Shown piece after piece: positions 16,187-24,113 of a stretch of DNA of 63,425 nucleotides. Source of the DNA: Dehalococcoidia bacterium (lineage in GTDB: Bacteria; Chloroflexota; Dehalococcoidia; Dehalococcoidales; UBA2162); NCBI GenBank assembly GCA_011191975.1, contig DUFA01000132.1, positions 1 through 63,425 of the forward strand, written 5' to 3'. The position numbers and the translations under genes are program-made. Numbering within the stretch: position 1 is the first letter of the stretch; every line of letters starts with the position of its first letter. The notes below the pieces were generated by a model, which was not told the origin of the DNA, made no database searches, and saw only the letters and a list, made by a program, of their open reading frames with translations.

Positions 16187-16556
16187 ATTTCTGAAATCTG
16201 ATCCTTTTTCTGGTATTTCATCGGTTCGTGCATCCAGCTCTGATCATGCAGGTAAAGGTTTTCTCCCGAAAAATCCGAACGACATGCGTATCCGGCATCC
16301 CTGCTGTTATGAGTAGAGACTGCTGCCGAAATGTTGAAATCTGCTGAGGAGTTAACTGAGTGAGTTTGACAGTTCGCGATCTCCTGATGGTAAAAAATCA
16401 GGGAGTTTACCAGCACGAACTCCCTTATCTGAAGCGATGGAGGTGAAAGTGATTAAAGATGTGTTTCATGTTTTTATATTAATTCAACCCAGATACATTA
16501 TACATCATTCCTGTGTTTTCAGGAACTGGTAGTTAACTGTATAGTATCTGTGTTTA
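16187..16556. other. 370-base intergenic region between typA and the MBL-fold gene
   Basis: No convincing gene. It holds the minus-strand terminator at 16392-16425. The remaining 200 bases before typA should contain the typA promoter and 5' leader, but no hexamer pair stands out. The open frame at 16183-16416 has composition unlike a protein and no ribosome site. Confidence 0.6.
16392..16425 (-). terminator. Intrinsic terminator downstream of the MBL-fold gene
   Basis: On the minus strand AGGGAGTT (16425-16418) pairs with AACTCCCT (16407-16400), followed by GATTTTTT. It ends the transcript of the hydrolase at 16557 and insulates typA, although a role as a typA attenuator cannot be excluded. 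Confidence 0.7.
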
Positions 16557-17270
16557 TTAGCCACTTTCATTTGATACCTTATATTCACTGTATTTAACTA
16601 AAAACGATTCCATTGTGAAAGGCTGGCCGTGGCCGGGATAAACGGTATCGACTTTGAGATTTTTCAGCTTATCGATACTTCTGTTCGCGGCTTCCAGGTC
16701 GTCCATAAGGCTGTTTAGTTTCGGATTATCGCTTCCGCCCGTACTTTCAAACAAGTCACCGCAAATCAAGGTACCATCAGCCATGAGAATTCCTGTCGAT
16801 CCCTTTGAATGCCCCGGAATATGGATCACCTCGGCTTTGAGTCCGTATTCGGTCAGGCTAAAGCCGTCGGTAATTTCCAGGTCGGGAGAAAATCTCTGCG
16901 ATTTACCAAAGCCGAACATCGTTTTCACTATCCAGCTTTGTATAAAGTTACCTTTCTTCCTGGTCAGGAACATGTCTCCCCGTTCGACCATCGGTGAGTC
17001 TTCGGCATGCATGGTTATTTTCGTATTGAATTTCTTTCTCAAAGATGCAGCGTTACCGGAATGATCGAAATCTCCGTGGGTTAACAGAATGAGGTGAAGG
17101 TTACCGGAGTTGCACCCGAACTCACTCAGTGTACTCTCAAGTTCGCTGCTGTTACTCGGACTGCCGGTATCAATAAGGATAAATCCGGTATCGGTTTCAA
17201 CCAGGTAGCAGTTCACACTGCCCGTTTTGAAAGGCAATTTGAGTTCAATCGTGGTGATTTCCCGAGTCAT
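16557..17270 (-). CDS. MBL-fold metallo-hydrolase
   Basis: 237 residues from the ATG at 17270, chosen because GGAGGT lies six bases upstream; an earlier ATG at 17291 is possible. The metallo-beta-lactamase motif reads LTHGDFDHSGN, that is HxDxDH with Asp where HxHxDH has its second His; later ligands HIPGHSKGS, CGDLF and YPGHGQP are intact. Such H-to-D variants are common among glyoxalase II-like and uncharacterised hydrolases. Substrate unknown; a thioester or phosphodiester hydrolase is plausible. Monocistronic with its own terminator. Confidence 0.82.
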   Translation of the reverse strand: MTREITTIELKLPFKTGSVNCYLVETDTGFILIDTGSPSNSSELESTLSEFGCNSGNLHLILLTHGDFDHSGNAASLRKKFNTKITMHAEDSPMVERGDMFLTRKKGNFIQSWIVKTMFGFGKSQRFSPDLEITDGFSLTEYGLKAEVIHIPGHSKGSTGILMADGTLICGDLFESTGGSDNPKLNSLMDDLEAANRSIDKLKNLKVDTVYPGHGQPFTMESFLVKYSEYKVSNESG

Positions 17271-17384
17271 TAATACCTCCATCTTGTCCATTTCGCGTAT
17301 TTAGGTAAATAAACTGTAATTGTGCATATTATTTCAAGCATCACGACAACTTTTCAAACTAAGAGAAATGAAATCATTCTCTAT

Positions 17385-18005
17385 TCATTTAGTCGCAATG
17401 ATGGACTGTACACAATAAGGGAACAATGTCTTAATTTTATAGCTTTTTATATGTGAACGATGCAACATTTCTTCAATTTCACCTGAATTATATGCAGCCT
17501 TTATAAAATTAGTTCCGGGCAGGAAATATAACCACCATACTCTCTTAAAATCATAGATATAAAGTGTCCCATTTTCTTTAACCACTCTCCATAAATTCCT
17601 GATCGATTTCTCAGGTTCTTTCCAATGGTGTAAAGAGAGGGTAGAATATACCAAATCAAATTTACCTAATCCGAGCACTACATTTTCATCGTTAACATCA
17701 CCAATAATGTAGTTAATTCTTTCTTGAAGATGGTGATCTCTGAAATATTCGCTAGCTACATCAGCCATTTGAGAGGAAAGGTCAATTGCCGTAATGGCTA
17801 GATTGGGATTTTCTACTGCAAGCATAGCTGCCAATAGTCCAGGACCAGCTCCTATTTCAAGATAATGTCCCGTTACATGTAGAGCCTGTAATTCTTTGAC
17901 TAATGGCCTGTACATATATTTTGCCCGTCTTTGAACTTCGGCATATCGTCTGACTTCGTCAACATCTTCGATGGCTTCTTCCTGATGTTCAATTCTTTTT
18001 AGCAT
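17385..18005 (-). CDS. Class I SAM-dependent methyltransferase
   Basis: About 206 residues. YLEIGAGPGLLAAMLA is motif I for AdoMet, ITAIDLSSQMADVA motif II, and FDLVYSTLSLHHWKEPEKSIRNLWRVVKENGTL covers motifs III-IV of the Methyltransf_11/25 type. The start at 18005 is preferred because AAGGAGG lies 11 bases upstream; an ATG at 18032 has no ribosome site. It is downstream of a small hypothetical gene and a TetR regulator, all minus strand, and is probably part of the TetR-controlled unit. Methyl acceptor unknown. Confidence 0.82.
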   Translation of the reverse strand: MLKRIEHQEEAIEDVDEVRRYAEVQRRAKYMYRPLVKELQALHVTGHYLEIGAGPGLLAAMLAVENPNLAITAIDLSSQMADVASEYFRDHHLQERINYIIGDVNDENVVLGLGKFDLVYSTLSLHHWKEPEKSIRNLWRVVKENGTLYIYDFKRVWWLYFLPGTNFIKAAYNSGEIEEMLHRSHIKSYKIKTLFPYCVQSIIATK

Positions 18006-18090
18006 TTTATCCAAATCCTCCTTTATAAGCATTCATGTTACTTTAATCCAGTCGCTAAATTACGCAATTTGCGTTGCTGAGGTTATTTTT

Positions 18091-18363
18091 TTAGCGCAAG
18101 CCAGTAGTTTTCATCTGGTGATTTGTACAGTTCAACTTAGTATTAATCATTGTGTCTATACCAAAATATCCGGCTTCTCTTAAGTCCTCTAAGGTTGTTT
18201 CTATAGTTTTTCCCAGACCTACTACAATCAAATTGATGACAGCGCAGTAATCAAGGCTCTCTTCATCAAAACAGATCTCGATATTATCAATATCTTCTTC
18301 TATTTCATTCTGGCCTTTCACACTTAAATTGTCTTTCACATTGGGCATATAGTCACTCTCCAT
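18091..18363 (-). CDS. Hypothetical small protein in the TetR module
   Basis: 90 residues (82 if translation starts at the second ATG, MPNVKDN). Not recognised. The first half is acidic (EIEEDIDNIEICFDEESLDYC); the second half has a hydrophobic strand INLIVVGLGKTIETTLEDL followed by REAGYFGIDTMINT. It contains three cysteines. An operator-like palindrome lies 13 bases upstream of the start, between a TTGAAT/TAATAA promoter-like pair, so it is probably the first gene controlled by the neighbouring TetR repressor. Confidence 0.5.
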   Translation of the reverse strand: MESDYMPNVKDNLSVKGQNEIEEDIDNIEICFDEESLDYCAVINLIVVGLGKTIETTLEDLREAGYFGIDTMINTKLNCTNHQMKTTGLR

Positions 18364-18375
18364 TTTTATATTTTA

Positions 18376-18393
18376 TTATTAAGTACTTACTAA
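18376..18393. promoter_or_regulatory. TetR operator-like palindrome (site 2)
   Basis: TTATTAAGTACTTACTAA is palindromic at 8 of 9 half-site positions. On the minus strand its TTAGTAAGTA is identical to ten bases of the palindrome upstream of tetR (19091-19106). It lies between TTGAAT and TAATAA of a minus-strand promoter for the 90-residue gene, the classic place for repressor blocking. Confidence 0.55.
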
Positions 18394-18406
18394 GTTATTC
18401 AACTCT

Positions 18407-18434
18407 TAAAAAAGGTTGTGTATATCAACAACCT
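18407..18434 (-). terminator. Intrinsic terminator of the tetR gene
   Basis: On the minus strand AGGTTGT (18434-18428) pairs with ACAACCT (18419-18413), followed by a run of T to 18407. It lies 15 bases after the tetR stop and separates tetR from the operator-controlled small gene. Confidence 0.8.
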
Positions 18435-18448
18435 GATTATGACCGATC

Positions 18449-19075
18449 TTAACTTTTTAATCCGTTTAAAAAAATACTAACCAGCGTCTCAACTGTCTCT
18501 TCATCCGAAAAGGAAAGAGATGATCCGGTTATCGATGTTTCCTGGTCAGCAATGTACATGAATACTGTTTCAACAAACAGCTGGCCTGCAATCCGAGCAT
18601 TCACCCTATTAAATGCCCCTTCGTTAATCCTTTTTTGAATATAGTCTGATAAAAGCTGAGGTAATGGTGGCTCTATTTCTTCACGGTGACTGAATAAATT
18701 CGCAGTATGTCTTCCTTCCAAAGCACTGAAAATAGCCAATCGCATTATCCTGGGATCCTCCCGATTATGCTTAATCAAATGCAGGGCTAACGTACTAAAG
18801 ACACCGGAATCATCTTTTTTCGCCATTAATCCTTCTACCTCGGGCATCAACGGGTGAGTATCAAAAAGCTCTTTTAATGCTGCGCGATAGAGGTCTTCTT
18901 TCGTCTTGAAATGCTGGAAAATAAGGGTTTCACTAATTCCAGCTTCATTGGCTATTTCCTTAGTCCTAGTACCACTCAACCCCTTTTTGGCAAATAGTCC
19001 TAAAGCCGTATTGATAATTTGCGAACGTCTATCCGCACTACTGAGACGCTCTTTTCTTTCTATAATTTTGTTCAT
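18449..19075 (-). CDS. TetR/AcrR family transcriptional regulator
   Basis: 208 residues. Residues 14-60 form the TetR helix-turn-helix: RRSQIINTALGLFAKKGLSGTRTKEIANEAGISETLIFQHFKTKEDLY is the canonical DNA-binding domain. The C-terminal ligand domain is of the common type with GAFNRVNARIAGQLFVETVFMY. A perfect 14-nt palindrome lies 18-31 bases upstream of its start, and a related one precedes the next minus-strand gene, indicating autoregulation and control of the hypothetical/methyltransferase unit. Inducer unknown. Confidence 0.9.
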   Translation of the reverse strand: MNKIIERKERLSSADRRSQIINTALGLFAKKGLSGTRTKEIANEAGISETLIFQHFKTKEDLYRAALKELFDTHPLMPEVEGLMAKKDDSGVFSTLALHLIKHNREDPRIMRLAIFSALEGRHTANLFSHREEIEPPLPQLLSDYIQKRINEGAFNRVNARIAGQLFVETVFMYIADQETSITGSSLSFSDEETVETLVSIFLNGLKS

Positions 19076-19092
19076 TCTGCAACATTTATTAG

Positions 19093-19106
19093 TAAGTATT
19101 TACTTA
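19093..19106. promoter_or_regulatory. TetR operator-like palindrome (site 1)
   Basis: TAAGTATTTACTTA is a perfect inverted repeat (TAAGTA, TT, TACTTA) located 18 bases upstream of the tetR ATG. Flanking bases extend similarity with the site at 18376-18393. Position and dyad symmetry fit autorepression. Confidence 0.6.
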
Positions 19107-19188
19107 TATAGTAACATGAGAACACAATTTGTCAATAGTTTTTTGGAAATTTATTATTTGATATTACTAAAAAAGCGTATGCGGCTTG

Positions 19189-19704
19189 TTAGGAAGGGTT
19201 ATCATGTGTGTTGATCCAACCGACGACTATATACTTGATGTGAGAGTTTCTCACCTTATGTTTGTCAGGCCAGCCGACGTTATTAAGCCCCTGGGTCGTA
19301 TAGTATTTCCCCTCCTCATCTTCATCGATACTGATAATAGGATGAATGATATTTGCACCGTCCCCCATGTCGTAAACGGGAATATCACCGACGATAAGAC
19401 TATCTCTATCGAAATCCTCCTTAAGCAGGATGGTGTGCCCTGTGTCCCACATTCCATCCATCGAGTTGCTGTCGACCAGAATCGCCTCCTGCAGGTTATT
19501 TACGCGGACCTCAATCCTGTCTGGATAGGTACGGACGACCGACCTGGGAAATTCACCTTTTGGAGAGGGCTTCTCGACCGAAGGTTCCGGATGTTTAAGA
19601 TTATAGATTTCCTTTTCCAGTTCCTCGACCTTCTGTGTTAAATCAGTATTCTCATTCTCCAGCTGCTTGCACTTCTCTTTCCATGCATTACCCAGATTAC
19701 ACAT
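19189..19704 (-). CDS. Coiled-coil protein with a soluble signal-peptidase-like (S26/Sec11-type) domain
   Basis: 171 residues with AGGAGGTG before the ATG. Residues 8-38 form a heptad-like coiled coil. Residues 62-164 resemble the S24/S26 serine peptidase fold: DSNSMDGMWDTGH (box with Ser81), VGDIPVYDM...NIIHPIISI (His121) and GKYYTTQGLNNVGWPDKHKV (Asp147), ending in YIVVG. The Ser-His-Asp spacing of 40 and 26 residues is that of eukaryotic/archaeal Sec11, where His replaces the Lys of bacterial enzymes. There is no membrane anchor, no helix-turn-helix, and Leu replaces Asp in the GDN box. A LexA-like cytoplasmic protease is the alternative. Activity is inferred. Confidence 0.65.
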   Translation of the reverse strand: MCNLGNAWKEKCKQLENENTDLTQKVEELEKEIYNLKHPEPSVEKPSPKGEFPRSVVRTYPDRIEVRVNNLQEAILVDSNSMDGMWDTGHTILLKEDFDRDSLIVGDIPVYDMGDGANIIHPIISIDEDEEGKYYTTQGLNNVGWPDKHKVRNSHIKYIVVGWINTHDNPS

Positions 19705-19807
19705 TCACACCTCCTTTTTCTTTAGCAAGGTTTATTTCACAAAATATCGATATGTTCTAATCTAATTCTCATCTGTAATATTGTCAACAATTCAGAGGTA
19801 ATAAAAC

Positions 19808-19834
19808 TGTCACACCGAGTTTAAGCTCAGATTG
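19808..19834 (+). promoter_or_regulatory. 27-nt element shared with 12139
   Basis: TGTCACACCGAGTTTAAGCT and seven more bases match 12139-12165 at 22 of 27 positions, again with GAGTTYAAGCTC at the centre. A TGATATAAT extended -10 follows at about 19859-19867, upstream of the M28 peptidase gene. Confidence 0.4.
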
Positions 19835-19920
19835 ATACTATTATTCATACATTTATGATGATATAATTTTGTTTGACTAGTATTATGAACGTTAGTAATT
19901 AGTTGAAACGGAAGCTCTTT

Positions 19921-21003
19921 ATGTTCGACACAAAAGAACCGGAATTATACAGGTTTTCTGAGCGTATTCAAGCTTGGGGTTTATCGATACGACGAGTGGT
20001 TGCCACAGAACGGATTCGTTCTGTGGTTGAAGCTTTACCAGGTCCCAGGAATCGTTTGTATCAACCAGAAGCTATGGAAAAAGCTGACTCGATGATCATC
20101 GAGCAACTGACGAATTCTGGTTGGCTGCCTGAAAAACAACCGTTTTCTTATAGTAATATTAAAGCTTTGAGAGATATAAGCCCTTTACTTCTGAATGAGA
20201 ATGAGAAACTAAAAGATATAATGATGGTTTATGATCGACTCGAAGGATCTAATATTATTGCGGTGAAGAAAGGTACAGATGAACCTGAAAATGCAATCGT
20301 TATTATTGCTCATCATGATACGGTTAAAGCTTCGCAAGGAGCAAATGACAATACAGCATCGGTAGCCGCAATCCTGGAATTAGCCCGTGTTCTTGGGAGT
20401 TATCGGTTTAAAAAATCAGTTGTCCTGGCAATGCCGGATATGGAAGAGTTATGGCTATTAGGAGCTATAGCGCTTGTCGAATCACTGGTAGCATCTTACA
20501 AGATTCTCGGAGTGATAAATTATGAAACGATGGGCTGTGTGGATAGCGATCCCGGAAGTCAGGTCGTACCTCAAGGTATCGATCTGCTCTATAAAGATCA
20601 GTATAACAGGATAAAGGCAAATGATTTCAAAGGTGACTTCACGTGTATTATATATAATGGCAAAGCGAAATCAACGGCTTCTATGCTGGGTACAGCTCTG
20701 AACAACCTGACCGGCAAACAGACTTCGCTGTACTTACGTGATCCGAATGATTTGCCGGTGATAGGAAAATTGCTTGGAATATTAGTTCCGACCGTACGCA
20801 ACTTCGCTCGCAGTGATCATTCCCGTTTCTGGGATGCTGGAATTCCTGCCATGATGGTTACCGATACAGCAAATTTCCGTTACAAGCATTATCATCAACC
20901 TACCGATACGCCGGAAAAAGTTGATTATCATCGCATAGCTGATATAGCAGCAGCTACGGCGACGGTTATAGCAGAGACAGCTGAATTAATCCTAAATAAT
21001 TGA
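19921..21003 (+). CDS. M28 family zinc peptidase
   Basis: 360 residues from the ATG at 19921 (GGAAG upstream); a TTG at 19903 would add six residues. The ligands of the M28 di-zinc site can be followed: IIAHHDTV (His, Asp), GANDNTASVA (bridging Asp), PDMEELWLLGA (general-base Glu and ligand Glu), an Asp in the MGCVDSD region, and YKHYHQPTDTPEKVDY (final His). No signal peptide or membrane segment is evident, so the enzyme is probably cytoplasmic, an aminopeptidase or amidohydrolase of N-acylated amino acids. Single gene followed at once by a tRNA remnant on the other strand. Confidence 0.85.
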   Translation: MFDTKEPELYRFSERIQAWGLSIRRVVATERIRSVVEALPGPRNRLYQPEAMEKADSMIIEQLTNSGWLPEKQPFSYSNIKALRDISPLLLNENEKLKDIMMVYDRLEGSNIIAVKKGTDEPENAIVIIAHHDTVKASQGANDNTASVAAILELARVLGSYRFKKSVVLAMPDMEELWLLGAIALVESLVASYKILGVINYETMGCVDSDPGSQVVPQGIDLLYKDQYNRIKANDFKGDFTCIIYNGKAKSTASMLGTALNNLTGKQTSLYLRDPNDLPVIGKLLGILVPTVRNFARSDHSRFWDAGIPAMMVTDTANFRYKHYHQPTDTPEKVDYHRIADIAAATATVIAETAELILNN

Positions 21004-21021
21004 GTAATCGATATAATAATT

Positions 21022-21073
21022 GTGGCAACGGGTGGATTCGGACCACCGACCAAGGGCTTATGAGTCCCCTGCT
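21022..21073 (-). pseudogene. 3' half of a tRNA with CAT anticodon (decayed)
   Basis: Minus-strand reading gives AGCAGGGGACTCATAAGCCC, TTGGTCGGTGGTCCGAATCC and ACCCGTTGCCACA: anticodon stem-loop with CTCATAA, variable loop, T arm and acceptor 3' strand. The D arm and 5' acceptor are missing. The T loop is TCCGAAT instead of TTCGAAT and an A-G mismatch closes the anticodon stem, so it is not a working tRNA. A shorter homologous fragment is at 49701-49740; both start at the anticodon loop, where integrases often cross over. Confidence 0.65.
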
Positions 21074-21168
21074 TCATGCTTTTAATACTATCTTAGTTTT
21101 AAATATCGTATTGAGATTTTTATCGAACTAGAAGTTCACAAACGCCTTAAGGTTTTTTGTGAGATTAG

Positions 21169-22521
21169 TTACCTTATTTTTCTTTTTGGCACTCTGAATC
21201 GGCTATTATCGACACTCGGAAGCGCTTCTTCAAAAGGTTTTTCAAGCTGCGGTACCCATTCGTAGGGCAGCCTGTACGCCCGGTAGACTACGCTCAGATT
21301 ACCTCTCTTATCTTTCCATGGACTCACGAATTCCCAGACTATCTCCCCTTCAATGTTAACCTCGATCAGTCGACCGGTTCCACCTTCCGTGATTAGAGTA
21401 TTCCCGTTAAGCAAACGCTGTGCTGAGCTCATGAATGAGCTGTACAGTCTGCCGCCCATCATCGGACCACCCGGACCACTCGGCGCCGGATACTGCCATT
21501 TAATCTCCAGTGTTACAGGATCGAACTCGATTACCCGTGAAAAATCTCTCAGGGCATTACGTCTGCCATCAGGAGAACCCGGATTAGGAGCACCGTATCC
21601 TGCCATTCCGCCGTTATCGTACACCAGTATATTGCCTGCTCCCGGTAGACCTTCAGGTATCATGTGGACATGGTGTGGACCGACGATCTGTCTGAGATTT
21701 CTCAAGGCTTCCGTTTCAGTATAGTACGGACCAACTTTCCAGATGATTTTTCCGGTCTTTTTCTCGATTATTGCCAGGATGTTGGTTTCTCTACCGCTGA
21801 ATATAAGGTTCTCCGGGTTGAATCTCTCATCACCCGATTCATACAACCTGTTTGGCCCCAGCTTCGATATTGAATTCATGTGCATCCAGTCGCCTACCCC
21901 GCCACCAGCCGGAACTATACCAGGATTACGTGCCATCGTATTTCTTGCTTCTTCACTGAAACCAAATTCATGGAAATGCTCGCTGCATATCCATTCCCAC
22001 ACTATCTCACCGTCCCAGGTAACCTCGATAACCGTATCATCTACCAGCAGCTTTTCACTTATTTCCTTGTTTACCAGATTCTTGTGGCAAACCATGATTG
22101 TATTGCCACTGTCCACCTTCGGCTCCACCCCCGGAACGTAGTATCCCACTGGGTTGCCATCTCGCTGGTAATCATGGTGCTGGCGTGCCATCCAGGTCTT
22201 TTTCCTGTGCGGATCCCTGACCAGGTCGTAGTTATCGAAACTCCAGACAATATTGCCATCCCAGTCGAGTTGAACCAGGTTCACATTATCCTGGAATCCG
22301 AACTTCGGATTCCTTTGACCAGTCGTTCCCATGATATAGCCACCTGGGAATATCTTGTTGGCGCTGGGAAGTCCCTGGAGATTTTTCCATCGTTTCACCA
22401 GGTTTCCGTTCATATCCACCAGAGCAGCACCAAACTGCATGCACTGGAGAACGGTGAACCCATTCCAGCATTTTTCCGGATTGTATATCGTCGTTCCTGT
22501 CGGGAATACAGATACTGCCAT
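21169..22521 (-). CDS. Arylsulfotransferase (ASST) family protein
   Basis: 450 residues, a propeller built from repeats such as NLVQLDWDGNIVWSFDN, VIEVTWDGEIVWEW, LIEVNIEGEIVWEF. Conserved histidines occur in ARQHHDYQRDGNPVGY, GDWMHMNS and VGPHHVHMIPEG, as in PF05935/PF14269 arylsulfotransferases, whose active-site His carries sulfate from one phenol to another. No signal peptide is visible, so it may be cytoplasmic, unlike classical periplasmic AssT. GAGGAG precedes the ATG. It is divergent from an MFS transporter gene, which may move its substrate. Confidence 0.8.
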   Translation of the reverse strand: MAVSVFPTGTTIYNPEKCWNGFTVLQCMQFGAALVDMNGNLVKRWKNLQGLPSANKIFPGGYIMGTTGQRNPKFGFQDNVNLVQLDWDGNIVWSFDNYDLVRDPHRKKTWMARQHHDYQRDGNPVGYYVPGVEPKVDSGNTIMVCHKNLVNKEISEKLLVDDTVIEVTWDGEIVWEWICSEHFHEFGFSEEARNTMARNPGIVPAGGGVGDWMHMNSISKLGPNRLYESGDERFNPENLIFSGRETNILAIIEKKTGKIIWKVGPYYTETEALRNLRQIVGPHHVHMIPEGLPGAGNILVYDNGGMAGYGAPNPGSPDGRRNALRDFSRVIEFDPVTLEIKWQYPAPSGPGGPMMGGRLYSSFMSSAQRLLNGNTLITEGGTGRLIEVNIEGEIVWEFVSPWKDKRGNLSVVYRAYRLPYEWVPQLEKPFEEALPSVDNSRFRVPKRKIR

Positions 22522-22658
22522 AATTTACTCCTCTAGCGTATTTATTGGTATTGTTTTCAGACATAATACAGCATATTCCCCGGTGAGTAAAAATTGACTT
22601 ATGACCTTTCAACCCAATATACTTCAAACAGCTACATTCCGGAGTCAAGATCTCCTCT

Positions 22659-23897
22659 ATGAAAGACAATACCCAATCAAATTACAGGTGGTATATGCTG
22701 GCGTTGCTGGCAATAACCGGCACTTTGGTTACTGCTATGCCATTTTCCTGTATGCCGGTGCTCTTCCCTGAAATAGCCGACGAACTGGGATTGAACCTGG
22801 TGGAGCTGGGCACGATATGGGGTATGGGTAACCTGGCAGGTATTTTCGTCAGCCTTATCGGCGGGATTATCGGCGATCGTTTCAGTTCGAAGTGGATTTT
22901 GACGATATCCTGTATACTGGTCGGCGTTACCGGAGCCCTCAGGGGTTTTTCAAACAGCTTTATGTTTCTCGCCATTACTATGTTCGCCAACGGGATAATC
23001 AGGCTGATAATCCCTATCACCATTACCAGGACAGTCGGTCTTTGGTTCATGGGCAGTAACAATCTCGGCATGGCGATGGGAGCTTCGGCAATGGGAATGG
23101 GCCTGGGCCTTTCACTTGGTCCGTTGCTCAGCGCCACTGTTCTTTCACCCTGGCTTGGCGGCTGGCGAAATGTATTATTCCTGATGGGAGGTTTTTCTGC
23201 ATTTATCGGGATAATCTGGCTTATCTTCGGCAGAGAACCACCGGTCGACGATTCACATGAAGAAACTGAAAAGGTTCCCATTAAAGAAACCGTATCAAAA
23301 TTGATCCGAACTAAAGGATTATGGTTTATCGGGCTTACCTTTATGACGCGAATGGGCAGCATGATGGGCATGACCGGATACCTGCCACTATATCTTCGAA
23401 ATGAGGGCTGGGAAGCAGCTGCTGCCGACGGCACTCTCGCCGCCTTCTACGCAATAAGCACTCTTCTTGTTGTACCTATTACCACGTTGTCCGATAAAAT
23501 CGGCTCCAGGAAGCTCGTACTGCTTCTGGGCATTATTACCAATACTATCAGCCTTGGGCTGCTGCCGCTTGTCGACGGCTGGGTGGTATGGGCGCTGATG
23601 CTGATGTCCGGTATTTTCATGGACGGATTCATGGCAATTAATACCACCATCCTGCTGGAGACCGAAGGAATAGGCACCAGGTATTCCGGTACCGCCCTGG
23701 GAATGATTTTCACGATAGGTCACATCGGCAGCGTTTCTTCCCCGCCTTTAGGCAACAGCTTCGAGAGCATACATCCGGGACTTCCCTTCACGTTCTGGGC
23801 TGTACTCTCCGCTATCGGACTGTTTACACTTTCTATGGTCAAGGAAACAGGATGGCGGAAAAGGATGTTTGGGAGCAGGCTTCCTACACCGGAATAG
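22659..23897 (+). CDS. MFS transporter
   Basis: 412 residues with 12 predicted membrane helices. The loop 2-3 motif appears as GGIIGDRFSSKWIL and its repeat as LSDKIGSRKLVLLLG between helices 8 and 9, both MFS hallmarks. It resembles oxalate/formate- or nitrate-like and CP-type major facilitator exporters, but substrate cannot be told. Starts 137 bases from the divergent arylsulfotransferase gene; they may share a regulatory region. The ATG has only a distant GGAG upstream. Confidence 0.85.
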   Translation: MKDNTQSNYRWYMLALLAITGTLVTAMPFSCMPVLFPEIADELGLNLVELGTIWGMGNLAGIFVSLIGGIIGDRFSSKWILTISCILVGVTGALRGFSNSFMFLAITMFANGIIRLIIPITITRTVGLWFMGSNNLGMAMGASAMGMGLGLSLGPLLSATVLSPWLGGWRNVLFLMGGFSAFIGIIWLIFGREPPVDDSHEETEKVPIKETVSKLIRTKGLWFIGLTFMTRMGSMMGMTGYLPLYLRNEGWEAAAADGTLAAFYAISTLLVVPITTLSDKIGSRKLVLLLGIITNTISLGLLPLVDGWVVWALMLMSGIFMDGFMAINTTILLETEGIGTRYSGTALGMIFTIGHIGSVSSPPLGNSFESIHPGLPFTFWAVLSAIGLFTLSMVKETGWRKRMFGSRLPTPE

Positions 23898-23938
23898 TTC
23901 TACCGTCCCTGGTTACACAGATAAGTAGGATAATCAAG

Positions 23939-23998
23939 CCGTTCGTGGTGAGCCTGTCGAACCACAACGGCGCCCTTCGACAAGCTCAGGGCGAACGG
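23939..23998. repeat. REP-like palindrome (CCGTTCG...CGAACGG)
   Basis: 60 bp beginning CCGTTCGTGGTGAGCCTGTC and ending with CTTCGACAAGCTCAGGGCGA followed by ACGG. It is a nested inverted repeat of the GTCGAACCAC / CTTCGACAAGCTCAGG type that is dispersed in intergenic spaces of very many environmental bacteria. It lies between a stop codon and the next gene's leader, as such elements usually do. Confidence 0.75.
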
Positions 23999-24113
23999 AA
24001 AAATATTTACAATAAGTGCCGCAACTAAGTACTGGTAAAAGGTCTGGTATTCACGCTTCCGTAAGTATATAATAGGCGCGTTGTTATCCAAATAATCATA
24101 CAGGAGGTTTACA

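Noticed and set aside
16183-16416. 77-codon frame overlapping the typA start
   Set aside because: No SD, biased composition, and it spans an intrinsic terminator.
22682-23434. 250-codon minus-strand frame opposite the MFS gene
   Set aside because: Antisense shadow of a well-supported transporter; composition (Ile/Pro/Ser-rich) and lack of a ribosome site argue against it.
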